From: Corallococcus terminator
Lineage (GTDB): Bacteria > Myxococcota > Myxococcia > Myxococcales > Myxococcaceae
Assembly: GCF_003611635.1 (NCBI RefSeq)
Contig: NZ_RAVZ01000052.1
Span: 1 to 37,445, forward strand
Direction: 5' to 3'
Length of the DNA: 37,445 bases
The notes beneath the pieces were generated by a model. It searched no databases, was not told the origin of the DNA, and saw nothing but the letters and a program-made list of their open reading frames with translations. Numbering within the stretch: the first letter of the stretch is position 1; every line of letters begins with the position of its first letter. Position numbers and translations under genes: made by a program. Of this stretch, positions 25,282 through 33,474 are shown piece by piece.

Positions 25282-26863
25282 TCAGCAGCCGGCGCAGGTC
25301 CTCGTTGACGCGCACGAAGTTCGTGTTGCCCTTCTCGTCCTCCAACTGCTTGCGCATCGCGGGCAGCGACGCCTCGCGCAGCTTCTTCGCCGCGGAGGGC
25401 TCATCCGTCAGCCAGTCCACCGCCTGGATGACCGTGGCGCGCGCCTCGGTGTTCTTCTCGGTGAGCCGCGTGGCCAGCGTCGGGCCCTGGTCCGCCGCGC
25501 CCGAACGTCCCAGCTCCAGCGCCGCGCGCTCCAGCATCACCGCGTCCGCCTTGGGCAGCCGCTGCGACCAGCAGCCCGCGTCGCCGGTACAGGCCTGCGC
25601 CGCCTCCAGCACCGCGCCATGGCCCAAAATCAGGTCCGCGCGCTTCTTGCCCAGCGCCGCCGCGTCCTCGCAGCCTTCCTCGCCCGTCACCTTGCAGTCG
25701 GACGCCGTCCGCGCGGGCTCCGCCGCGGCCAGCTTCGCGAGCATCGGCTGCTCACGCGCATCCCCCAGGAGCGCGATGCCCTTCAAGGCCACCTCCCGCG
25801 CGTACCAGTCCGGGCTGCCCGCCGCCTTCTCCAGCGCGGGGAGCGCGTCGCGGCTGCCCACCAGCGAGAGCGCTCGCACATAGACATCCCGCACCGTGGG
25901 GTCCGGTTCCGACACGAGCGCCGAGAGCGGCTTCACCGCCTCCGGGGCCCTCATCCGCCCGAGCGAATCCGCCGCCTGCATCCGCACCAGCGCCTGAATC
26001 TGCGGATCCGAATGTGAGAACGACAGTTGCTTCACCAGCGGCGCCACCGCGCGCTTCTCCCTCAAGTCCCCCAGCACCTGCGCGACCTTCATCGGGTAGC
26101 TGGCCGGGTTGACGCCCTGGGCCTTCGCCCAGTTGAGCAGCTCCGCGTCCTTGCCCTCCAGCGCCGGCAGGAGCGCATCCGCCGCGGGCGCGCCCATCTG
26201 GTACAGCGCGAAGCTGCTCTCCACGTAGAAGGACACGCCCCGGCGCTCCTTCGTCAGCGTGCGCAGCAGCGCGGGGATGGCGCGCGGGTCGCCAATCTGC
26301 CCCAGCGCCTCGATGGCCTTCTTGTTGAGGAAGGGCTCCGCGGCCTCGTCCGTCGCCATCGCGATGAGCGAATCCACCGCCGGCTTCGCCTTCAGCGCCC
26401 CCAGCACCTGCACGGCCTCGATGCGCGTGTAGTTGTCCTTGTTGCGCAAGAGCGGCACCAGCGACGGCACCGCGCGCGCATCCCCGATTTTCCCCAGCGC
26501 GCCGACAATCGCCTTGTTCACCTGTTGTTCGGACGAATCGCTGGCGGACGGATCAATGGCCGCCGTCAGCGGCTCCAGCGAGGAGGGGTGGTGCAAGTCC
26601 CCCAGCGTCCGCGCCACCGCCGCCTTCACCTCCGGCTTGCGCTCGGAGGCCAGCCGCGCGTGGAGGAAGGGCAGGAACGCCTCGTTCACGTTGCCCGACG
26701 TGCGCATCGACTCAATGACTCGCACGCGGTCATCCGGGCGTTTGGCCCCCTCCAGACTGGACTGCCAGTACTCCGGCGTCTTCGGGTCCTGCTTCGTGCA
26801 GCCACCTAGAGTGAGGCAGGACACCGCAAGGGACAGGGCGACGAATGAGCGGGACATGGGCAT
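25262..26863 (-). CDS. HEAT-repeat lipoprotein
   Basis: This 533-residue lipoprotein has a leader with lipobox LGG-C22 and then tandem HEAT/PBS-lyase-type helical repeats, roughly residues 75-400, with recurring LGKIGDARAVPSLVPLL, LGQIGDPRAIPALLRTL and LGRMRAPEAVKPLSAL units. Such repeats build a superhelical scaffold for protein-protein contacts; no catalytic motif is seen. Cys pairs at about 440-465 (DCKV, GCED, ACTGDAGCW) may form disulfides outside the cytoplasm. AGGAG lies four bases before the ATG at 26863 and ten before an ATG at 26857; either gives the same leader. It is divergent from the HAMP-like gene across 103 bases. Confidence 0.87.
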   Translation of the reverse strand: MPMSRSFVALSLAVSCLTLGGCTKQDPKTPEYWQSSLEGAKRPDDRVRVIESMRTSGNVNEAFLPFLHARLASERKPEVKAAVARTLGDLHHPSSLEPLTAAIDPSASDSSEQQVNKAIVGALGKIGDARAVPSLVPLLRNKDNYTRIEAVQVLGALKAKPAVDSLIAMATDEAAEPFLNKKAIEALGQIGDPRAIPALLRTLTKERRGVSFYVESSFALYQMGAPAADALLPALEGKDAELLNWAKAQGVNPASYPMKVAQVLGDLREKRAVAPLVKQLSFSHSDPQIQALVRMQAADSLGRMRAPEAVKPLSALVSEPDPTVRDVYVRALSLVGSRDALPALEKAAGSPDWYAREVALKGIALLGDAREQPMLAKLAAAEPARTASDCKVTGEEGCEDAAALGKKRADLILGHGAVLEAAQACTGDAGCWSQRLPKADAVMLERAALELGRSGAADQGPTLATRLTEKNTEARATVIQAVDWLTDEPSAAKKLREASLPAMRKQLEDEKGNTNFVRVNEDLRRLLIKLERA

Positions 26864-26966
26864 GGGGCTCCTTTGCGTCCAAAAGTCTGCGCTGCCGTCG
26901 GGTGTAGACCCGACGTGTCGAAGGACGCAAACCTCCAGCGACTCCTGGGGTACGCTGGTCAACGAC

Positions 26967-27557
26967 ATGGCCCTCGCTGAAGACAGTCGTAACGCGTCGC
27001 GTCCGAACATCCTGCGTCGGACGTACCTGCTCGACCGGGAGTTCCAGCTCAAATACATCCTGCTGCTCACGGGGATGGGGGCGGGGAGCATGCTGCTGTT
27101 CGGCGTGCTCGCGAACCAGGTGCTGCGGATGTCCGCCGAAGGCGGGCTGTCAGGCGTGGAAACGCTCTGGTGGCTCACCGGCGTGGGCACCGTGGGCATG
27201 GGCATCGCGCTGGGCCTGTTCGGCCTGCTCTTCACGCACCGTGTGGCAGGGCCCGTTCACGTGATGAGCCTCTACGTCGCGGCGCTCGCGGCCGGCCGCT
27301 ATCCGCGCCTGCGCCCCTTGCGTCGCAAGGACGAACTGCGGGCCTTCTTCGGGCGCTTCAGCGAAGCGGTGGACCGCATCCGTCAGCGCGAGGCCGACGA
27401 GGCCCTGGCGCTGGAGCAGGCGCTGTCGGTGCTCAAGGACCTGGGCGCCACGCCCGAGGCCCGCGAGGCCCTGGCCACGCTGGAGTCCCTGCGCGCCCGC
27501 AAGCGGCAGGCGGTGGACACGTCCGCGCCGCCCGCCACCTTCAAGTCCGTGGCCTGA
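26967..27557 (+). CDS. two-helix membrane protein with HAMP-like region
   Basis: This 196-residue protein has membrane helices at about 29-49 and 66-89, then HRVAGPVHVM (91-100) and a charged helical segment with LRRKDELRAFFGRFSEAVD, which looks like a HAMP linker (the HRxAGP motif is typical of such proteins in deltaproteobacteria). There is no kinase or chemoreceptor domain after it; the C-terminus is a coiled-coil-like helix and a short tail. ATG 26967 is the first start that gives this topology, with a poor Shine-Dalgarno. It lies 38 bases upstream of fmt and is probably the first gene of that operon. The function is unknown. Confidence 0.75.
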   Translation: MALAEDSRNASRPNILRRTYLLDREFQLKYILLLTGMGAGSMLLFGVLANQVLRMSAEGGLSGVETLWWLTGVGTVGMGIALGLFGLLFTHRVAGPVHVMSLYVAALAAGRYPRLRPLRRKDELRAFFGRFSEAVDRIRQREADEALALEQALSVLKDLGATPEAREALATLESLRARKRQAVDTSAPPATFKSVA

Positions 27558-27595
27558 AAACCACGCCCCCTCTTCCCCAAGGGACTCCCTTCACA

Positions 27596-28531
27596 ATGAG
27601 CCGACCCCGCATCGTCTTCATGGGCACGCCCGAGTTCGCCGTGGCCTCGCTGGAGGCCTGCTTCGACGTGGGTGACGTCGTGGCCGTCGTCACCCAGCCG
27701 GACAAGCCCAAGGGCCGCAGCGGCGCCCCCATCGCGTCGCCCGTGAAGGAGCGCGCGCTGGAGAAGGGCCTCCCGGTGCTCCAGCCGCAGAAGCTGCGCA
27801 CGCCGCCCTTCGTGGAGGAGCTGCGCCAGTACGCGCCCGACGTCTGCGTGGTGACGGCCTACGGAAAGATATTGCCCAAGGACCTGCTGGCCCTGCCGGT
27901 GAAGGGCTGCGTCAACGTGCATGGGTCGCTCCTGCCGCGCTTCCGGGGCGCCGCGCCCATCCAGTGGGCCATCGCGCACGGCGACACGGAGACGGGCGTG
28001 ACGCTGATGGTGATGGACGAAGGCCTGGACACGGGCCCCATGCTGGCGACGAAGCGGCTGCCCATCGCCCCGGATGAGACGAGCGCCACGCTGTACCCGA
28101 AGCTGGCCGCGCTGGGTGGAGAGCTGCTCCGCGAATCGCTTCCACGTTACCTGAGCGGGGAGCTGACCCCCACGCCCCAGCCGTCCGAGGGCATGGTGCT
28201 GGCGCCCATCATCGACAAGGAGAACGCGAAGCTGGACTTCACGAAGTCCGCGGTGGAGCTGGACCGGCGCCTGCGGGCCTTCACGCCGTGGCCCGGCGCG
28301 TACACGCTGCTGTCGGGCAAGGTCTTCAAGGTGCACCACATGCGGCCCGCCTCGGGAAAAGGTGAGCCCGGCACGGTGTTGTCCGCGGGGCCGGAGGGCA
28401 TCGAGGTGGCGTGTGGCGAGGGCTCGCTCGTCTTCCTGGATGTCCAGCCAGAGGGCAAGCGCGTGATGCGCGCGTCCGACTTTCTTTCTGGCCACAAACT
28501 GCAACCGGGCAGTCAGCCGTTTTCGTCATGA
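27596..28531 (+). CDS. fmt: methionyl-tRNA formyltransferase
   Basis: This 311-residue cytoplasmic enzyme formylates initiator Met-tRNA using 10-formyltetrahydrofolate. The N-terminal domain carries N107 and H109 in NVHGSLLPRFRGAAPIQ and D145 in LDTGPM, the formyltransferase catalytic triad. The C-terminal OB-like domain starts at about 205 (FTKSAVELDRRLRAFTPWPG is typical). Length is normal for the family. The ATG at 27596 is preceded by AAGGGA at a slightly long distance. It is followed after 51 bases by the dehydroquinase-like gene and then rsmB. A deformylase gene, often linked to fmt, is not in the window. Confidence 0.97.
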   Translation: MSRPRIVFMGTPEFAVASLEACFDVGDVVAVVTQPDKPKGRSGAPIASPVKERALEKGLPVLQPQKLRTPPFVEELRQYAPDVCVVTAYGKILPKDLLALPVKGCVNVHGSLLPRFRGAAPIQWAIAHGDTETGVTLMVMDEGLDTGPMLATKRLPIAPDETSATLYPKLAALGGELLRESLPRYLSGELTPTPQPSEGMVLAPIIDKENAKLDFTKSAVELDRRLRAFTPWPGAYTLLSGKVFKVHHMRPASGKGEPGTVLSAGPEGIEVACGEGSLVFLDVQPEGKRVMRASDFLSGHKLQPGSQPFSS

Positions 28532-28582
28532 GCGCGCCCCGAGCGCCCCATGGAATCATCGAAGCCTAGGGAGTCTCCATCG

Positions 28583-29542
28583 ATGGGCATGAAGCTGCTG
28601 GTGTTGCACGGACCGAACCTCAACCTCCTGGGCGAGCTGGAGGACGTCGCGGGGGGCCGTCTGTCGGACCTCGACGCGGCCCTTCGTGAGAAGGCGAAGG
28701 CGTTGGGCCTGGAGCTGAAGATCGTCCAGTCCAACCATGAGGGCGTCCTCATCGACACGCTGCACGCCGAGCGCAAGCACGTGGAGGGCATCGTCATCAA
28801 CCCGGCGGGCTACTTCACGTCCTACGCGCTGAAGGAAGCGCTGGAGGCGGTGGGCCTGCCCGCCATCGAGGTGCTGCTCAAGCCCCCCGCGCGCGAGTCC
28901 ATCGTCGCGGAGGCGTGCGCGATGCAGGTGCTGGGGCTGCACGGCTTCGACCCCTACCTCCAGGCGCTGGAGACCTTCGCGAGCGGCATCTTCAACCCCG
29001 CCATCCCGGGCCCCGTGAAGACGCTGGGCCGGCGCAAGGGCAAGGGCGCTCCGTCGGAGGGGACGACGCGGCCGACGCCCAAGCTGGTGGGCCGGGTGCA
29101 CCCGCTCAAGGGCGGCACGTCGGACCCCACGCCGCTGGCCTCGCCCACGCGCTCGCTGGCGCGCACGGTGGAGGCGGGCGGCCACCTGAAGACGCTGGGC
29201 CGCAAGTCCACGACGTCCTCCGACGCGAAGACGGAAGGCAAGGCGGGCAAGACGCTGGGCCGCGCGGCGAAGGCGGGGGCCACGCCCGCGTCGGACCTGC
29301 TCACCCGGGCGCTGGTGCGCCAGAAGATCGCGGACCGGCTGGCCGGAAGACTCAGTGATGCGGAGCTGGCCACCTGGGCACGCGCGAAGTATCAGCAGGT
29401 CCAGCGTGGCGAACCCGCGGAGAGTGGCCACCGCGACCTCCTGGAGGACAGTCTCCAGAGCCTCACCCTGTCCCATCTGCCCGCGACGCGGATGTCGGAC
29501 GAGCAACTGGTGGATTTGATGACCCGGCTGGAAGAAGGATGA
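28583..29542 (+). CDS. type II dehydroquinase-like protein with long C-terminal extension
   Basis: The first 140 of 319 residues follow the AroQ fold: GPNLNLLG (10-17), QSNHEG (49-54), INPAGY (72-77). However, the lid segment that normally reads REPEIYG is absent, so the catalytic Arg and Tyr are missing, the THTS histidine is lost (F78-T-S), and the EVH histidine is Leu98. Only Asn73 and an ARE motif remain. From 140 to 319 a basic, low-complexity region carries KTLGR at 146, 203 and 223, then a helical segment (235-315). Dehydroquinases are normally about 150 residues. ATG 28583 follows AGGGAG at 28568-28573. Its end overlaps rsmB by four bases. It is probably not a shikimate enzyme. Confidence 0.85.
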   Translation: MGMKLLVLHGPNLNLLGELEDVAGGRLSDLDAALREKAKALGLELKIVQSNHEGVLIDTLHAERKHVEGIVINPAGYFTSYALKEALEAVGLPAIEVLLKPPARESIVAEACAMQVLGLHGFDPYLQALETFASGIFNPAIPGPVKTLGRRKGKGAPSEGTTRPTPKLVGRVHPLKGGTSDPTPLASPTRSLARTVEAGGHLKTLGRKSTTSSDAKTEGKAGKTLGRAAKAGATPASDLLTRALVRQKIADRLAGRLSDAELATWARAKYQQVQRGEPAESGHRDLLEDSLQSLTLSHLPATRMSDEQLVDLMTRLEEG

Positions 29543-30855
29543 ACGCCCGTACCCTCGCCATCAACATCCTCGCGCGCGTGCGCGCCACGGACGCCTACCT
29601 CAACGTCGTGCTGGACACGGCGCTGTCGGAACACCCGCCCAAGGACCCCCGCGACGCGTCGCTCGTCACGGAGCTGACCTACGGCGCCACCCGCCGGCAG
29701 ATGGCGCTGGACTACGCCATCACCCGCTTCGCGGACCGCAAGCTGGACGCGCTGGAGGACAAGGTGCTGGCCGCGCTGCGCATCGGCGCCTACCAGCTCT
29801 TCCACACCCGCGTGCCCGCGCGGGCCGCCGTGGCGGAGACGGTGCAGGCCTTGAAGGACGTGGGCCTCGCGCGCGCGGCGGGCTTCACCAACGCCATCCT
29901 GCGCAAGCTGTCGGAACTGCCCTCCGCGCCGCTGCCGTCCCAGAAGGACGCGGTGGAGTACCTGTCCGTGCGCGAGAGCCATCCGCGCTGGCTGGTGGAG
30001 CGGTGGATCCGCCAGTTCGGCCGCGAGCGCGCCGAAGCGATGCTGGTGGCCAACAACCTGCCGCCCGCGGTGGTGGTGCGCGCCAACACGTCCAAGGTGA
30101 CGCGCGACGCGCTGCTCGCCCAGCTCAAGGAAGTGGGCGTGGACGCGCGCCCCACGGAGTCCTCGCCCGTGGGCATCATCCTGCCACCCGTGGGCAAGGT
30201 GGAGGACCTGTACGGCTATTCGGAAGGGCTGTGGCAGGTGCAGGACGAGGCCGCGCAGCTCGTGGGCGTCTACGGCCAGATTCCGGAGTCCGCGCGCGTG
30301 CTGGACGCGTGCGCCGCGCCGGGCGGCAAGGCCTGTCATCAGGCGGAGACGCACGACGTGGTGGCGGTGGACCTGCACGCCAACAAGCTGCGGAAGATCG
30401 ACGCGGAGGCCCAGCGGCTGGGGCTGTCCGGCCGGCTGAAGGCGTTCGCGCACGACGCCGCGGAGCCGTTCCCGGAGGCCTGGGGCGAATTCCACGCGGT
30501 GGTGGTGGACGCGCCCTGTTCGGGCCTGGGCACGCTGCGCCGGCACCCGGAGTTGCGCTACCGCCGCAAGGAGGAGGACGTGTCCCGGCTGGCCACGCTC
30601 CAGCGGCGCATCCTGGAGAACTGCCAGGAAGCGGTGCCGCCCGGGGGCCTGCTGGTGTACGCGGTGTGCACGCCCGAGCCGCAGGAGGGGCAGGACCAGG
30701 TGGACATGTTCCTGCGCAGCCACCCGGAGTGGACGGCGGAGCCGCCCGTGCTGCCCGGCCTCAAGCTGCCCCTGGCCCAGGCGTGGCTGCGCACGCTGCC
30801 GGGTCCGGAGGGCTACGACGGCTTCTTCGCCGCCCGGCTGCGCAAGATGTACTGA
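29539..30855 (+). CDS. rsmB: 16S rRNA m5C967 methyltransferase
   Basis: This 438-residue SAM-dependent RNA cytosine-5 methyltransferase has an N-terminal NusB-like RNA-binding domain (1-140), then a Rossmann domain with the SAM motif DACAAPGGK (256-264), motif IV DAPCSG with C327, and motif VI AVCTPE with catalytic C377. The usual family text around the latter is STC, so the change to AVC is mild. The ATG overlaps the stop of the preceding gene by four bases (ATGA), indicating translational coupling. It is the last gene of the operon starting at 26967 and converges on the LysR gene 33 bases later. Confidence 0.95.
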   Translation: MNARTLAINILARVRATDAYLNVVLDTALSEHPPKDPRDASLVTELTYGATRRQMALDYAITRFADRKLDALEDKVLAALRIGAYQLFHTRVPARAAVAETVQALKDVGLARAAGFTNAILRKLSELPSAPLPSQKDAVEYLSVRESHPRWLVERWIRQFGRERAEAMLVANNLPPAVVVRANTSKVTRDALLAQLKEVGVDARPTESSPVGIILPPVGKVEDLYGYSEGLWQVQDEAAQLVGVYGQIPESARVLDACAAPGGKACHQAETHDVVAVDLHANKLRKIDAEAQRLGLSGRLKAFAHDAAEPFPEAWGEFHAVVVDAPCSGLGTLRRHPELRYRRKEEDVSRLATLQRRILENCQEAVPPGGLLVYAVCTPEPQEGQDQVDMFLRSHPEWTAEPPVLPGLKLPLAQAWLRTLPGPEGYDGFFAARLRKMY

Positions 30856-30888
30856 GCGCGCGCCGGGCGAGGGCCTTCGAAGCGGAGG

Positions 30889-31788
30889 TCAGTCGTCCTG
30901 CGGAAGAAGGGCGGCCTGCTTGAAGGCCTCCAGCACGGCGGCGGACGCGCGGTCCAGGTACTTGCCCTTGCGGATGAGCAGACCGATGGGGCGCGACACC
31001 GGCCCCTCGGCGAAGGGCTTCGCGACCAGCGAGCCCGCCTTGATCTCCGCGTGGGCCGTGGCGAGCGGGAGGATGGCCACGCCCAGGCCCATTTCCACCG
31101 CGCGCTTGATGGTCTCCACGTTGTCCATCTCCATCACCGGATTGATGTCGATGTTCTTCTCGCGGAACAGGCGATCCAACGCCTTGCGCGTGGGCGCTTC
31201 GCGGTCGAAGGCGATGAAGGGCACGCCCGACAGCGCCGTGACGCTCACCTTCGTCTTCGAGGCGAACGTATGGTTGGGCGCGCACACAACGGCCAGCTTG
31301 TCGTCGCGGAACGGCAGGATGTCCACGCCCGCGCGCGGCTGCGGATAGGCCACGATGCCAATCTCCGCCGCACCCAGAATCACGTCGTCGTAGACCTGAT
31401 CATTGCGCCGGTAGTTCAGGCGCATGTTGACCTTGGGGTGCGACTTCAAGAGCTGCTTCTGCACCACGTTCAATTCGTGCAGGCCCACCGAGTAGATGGT
31501 GGACACCGTGGTGGCGCCCGCGACCTCCGTGGCCTGCTCGCGGATCTCCTGCTCCACCTCCGCGAAGCGCGCCAGAATCTCCTTGCAGCCCCGGAACAGG
31601 CGCTCGCCCGCCGGCGTGGGCGTCACCTGACGCGCACTGCGCGAGAGCAGCTTCTGCTCGTACCGGTTCTCCAGCGCGCGAATCTGCTGGCTCACCGCGG
31701 ACTGCGTCACGTGATTGAGCTGCGCCGCGCGCGAGAACGAGCCCGTCTCGACCACGTCACAGAACATCTTCAACGATTCGAGCTGCAT
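30889..31788 (-). CDS. LysR-family transcriptional regulator
   Basis: This 299-residue regulator has a winged helix-turn-helix at the N-terminus (about 18-37, FSRAAQLNHVTQSAVSQQIR) and a periplasmic-binding-like effector domain (about 90-295). The start ATG 31788 has GGAGA upstream at normal distance; an in-frame start at 31809 is less likely. No divergent target gene is adjacent: the upstream gene lies on the same strand, and downstream is the convergent rsmB. The 145-base spacer upstream has an AT-rich patch (about 31825-31860) with TAATTA that may hold its promoter or self-operator. The ligand is unknown. Confidence 0.93.
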   Translation of the reverse strand: MQLESLKMFCDVVETGSFSRAAQLNHVTQSAVSQQIRALENRYEQKLLSRSARQVTPTPAGERLFRGCKEILARFAEVEQEIREQATEVAGATTVSTIYSVGLHELNVVQKQLLKSHPKVNMRLNYRRNDQVYDDVILGAAEIGIVAYPQPRAGVDILPFRDDKLAVVCAPNHTFASKTKVSVTALSGVPFIAFDREAPTRKALDRLFREKNIDINPVMEMDNVETIKRAVEMGLGVAILPLATAHAEIKAGSLVAKPFAEGPVSRPIGLLIRKGKYLDRASAAVLEAFKQAALLPQDD

Positions 31789-31905
31789 AAGGCGGTCTCC
31801 TACCCCCAAACCTAATGGTCGGGCCAGTAGTAATTAGTAGCTCTACCCACTGATCGAAAATGACCTGAAGGCGAAAGGTGCCTGCCTGCTTGTGCGTCGC
31901 GGCAA

Positions 31906-31924
31906 AGCCTTCCCGATGAAGGCT
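31906..31924 (-). terminator. hairpin after the small membrane protein gene
   Basis: AGCCTTC (31906-31912) and GAAGGCT (31918-31924) form a perfect seven-base stem around a five-base loop, ten bases beyond the stop of the minus-strand gene ending at 31934. Read on the minus strand it is followed by TTG, a very short T-run. Confidence 0.5.
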
Positions 31925-31933
31925 CTCAACGTC

Positions 31934-32263
31934 TCAAGCGCTGGTGTCATCGGACCCTGGAGGTGGCGCGTCGCCACCCGACGCTGGGGGCACGGGAGGT
32001 CGGGGGCGTGTGAGGGCGAAGAGGGCGGCGCCCAGCGCGACGAGCGCGCCGCCGGAGAGCGTCTGGACCCGGCCCAGGTCGCGGTCGCTCTCCCGGGTGA
32101 ACTGGCACTCGGGGTCGGTCAGGCCCGTGCAGTCCGCCGGGAAGAAGACGCCCTTCGCGCCCCGGGCGAGCAGCAGGAGCCCGCCCAGGAGCAGGCCGGC
32201 GACCAACCCGAGCGACGCGGCGCGCAGGAGGGCGGTACCCCGGGAGGAGGGCAGGGCGGTCAT
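31934..32263 (-). CDS. small membrane protein with two helices
   Basis: This 109-residue protein has a helix at about 14-36 (LRAASLGLVAGLLLGGLLLL), an extracytoplasmic or lumenal loop with two Cys (ADCTGLTDPEC), and a second helix at about 71-88 (LSGGALVALGAALFAL), ending in a Pro-rich tail. I do not recognise the family. The ATG at 32263 is chosen for position, with no strong Shine-Dalgarno; a GTG at 32281 is an alternative. It is divergent from the glycosyltransferase gene and followed by a hairpin, which supports a real transcription unit. Confidence 0.6.
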   Translation of the reverse strand: MTALPSSRGTALLRAASLGLVAGLLLGGLLLLARGAKGVFFPADCTGLTDPECQFTRESDRDLGRVQTLSGGALVALGAALFALTRPRPPVPPASGGDAPPPGSDDTSA

Positions 32264-32334
32264 GGACGCGAGGCCTAGCACCGACGCGGGTGGGACGGGG
32301 CGATGAAGGCCGCTGGCGCGTATGCTTCCGGACC

Positions 32335-33444
32335 ATGCGAATCCTGTACGGGGTCGTCGGCGAAGGGATGGGCCATGCGACGCGCTCGCGCGTGCTGCTC
32401 GAAGCGCTGACGAAGGAACACGAGGTCCACATCGTGGTGTCGGGGCGGGCGCAGAGCTACCTGTCCCAGCGCTTCCAGAACGTGCACGGCATCTGGGGCC
32501 TGACCATCGCCTACGAGGGGAACTCGGTGAAGAAGTGGCAGACGGTGCTGCAGAACCTGCAGGGCGCCGTGAAGGGCTGGCCGCAGAACGTGCGCCAGTA
32601 CTTCGACCTGGTGGAGGGCTTCAAGCCGGACGTGGTGGTGAGCGACTTCGAGACGTTCAGCTACCTGTTCGCGAAGAACCACCGGCTGCCCGTCATCAGC
32701 GTGGACAACATGCAGGTCATCAACCGCTGCCAGCATGAGCCGTCGCTGCTCGCGGGCCACGAGGAGAGCTTCGAGGCCACGCGCGCCATCGTGAAGGCGA
32801 AGCTGCCCGGCGCCTTCCACTACCTGGCGACGACGTTCTTCTACCCGCCCCTGCGCAAGCGCCGCACCACGCTGGCGCCGTCCATCCTCCGGCCGGAAAT
32901 CCTGTCGGCGAAGTCGGAGCGCGGCGAGCACCTGCTCGTGTACCAGACGGCGACGACGAACACGCACCTGCCCGAAATCCTCAAGCAGTCCGGCGTCCCA
33001 TGCCGCGTGTACGGCCTGCGCCGCGATTTGAAGGAGGACCTGGTGGACGGAAACCTCACCTACCGGCCCTTCAGCGAGGCGGGCTTCATCGACGACCTGC
33101 GCACGGCGCGCGCGGTGGTCGCGGGCGGCGGCTACACGCTGATGAGCGAAGCCGTCTACCTGCACAAGCCGCTGTTGAGCATCCCGGTGGGAGGCCAGTT
33201 CGAACAGGTGCTCAATGCCCTGTACCTGGAGAAGCTGGGGTACGGGATGTATGTGAAGGAATTGAGCCTGGACGCGCTGAAGACGTTCCTCACGCGCGTG
33301 CCCGCCTGCGAGGAGGCCCTCAAGGGCTACGAGCAGGACGGCAACGTGAAGATGCTCGCCGCGCTCAACGACCAGTTGGCCCAGGCGTATGAGCACCGGG
33401 GCCACTGGCGCATGGAGCTGGCGGAGATGGACGGCAAGGCGTAG
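32335..33444 (+). CDS. MJ1255/VC2487-type glycosyltransferase
   Basis: This 369-residue GT-B fold protein has an N-terminal GEGMGHATRS loop (9-18) and a C-terminal donor-site region AGGGYTLMSEA (263-273) followed by GGQFEQ (286-291), as in MurG/UGT-like enzymes and the MJ1255 family. It probably transfers a sugar from a nucleotide donor to an unknown acceptor. There is no signal peptide or membrane helix, so it acts on the cytoplasmic side. ATG 32335 lacks a good Shine-Dalgarno but matches the family N-terminus (MRILYGVVGEG). No capsule or lipopolysaccharide genes are adjacent. Confidence 0.85.
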   Translation: MRILYGVVGEGMGHATRSRVLLEALTKEHEVHIVVSGRAQSYLSQRFQNVHGIWGLTIAYEGNSVKKWQTVLQNLQGAVKGWPQNVRQYFDLVEGFKPDVVVSDFETFSYLFAKNHRLPVISVDNMQVINRCQHEPSLLAGHEESFEATRAIVKAKLPGAFHYLATTFFYPPLRKRRTTLAPSILRPEILSAKSERGEHLLVYQTATTNTHLPEILKQSGVPCRVYGLRRDLKEDLVDGNLTYRPFSEAGFIDDLRTARAVVAGGGYTLMSEAVYLHKPLLSIPVGGQFEQVLNALYLEKLGYGMYVKELSLDALKTFLTRVPACEEALKGYEQDGNVKMLAALNDQLAQAYEHRGHWRMELAEMDGKA

Positions 33445-33474
33445 GCGTCAAGGAACGGCGGGGTGTCCCGGCCT

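Noticed and set aside
25262-27235. 657-codon version of the HEAT-repeat gene starting at 27235
   Set aside because: The extra N-terminal part lies opposite the HAMP-like gene, and the start at 26863 gives a proper lipoprotein leader and Shine-Dalgarno.
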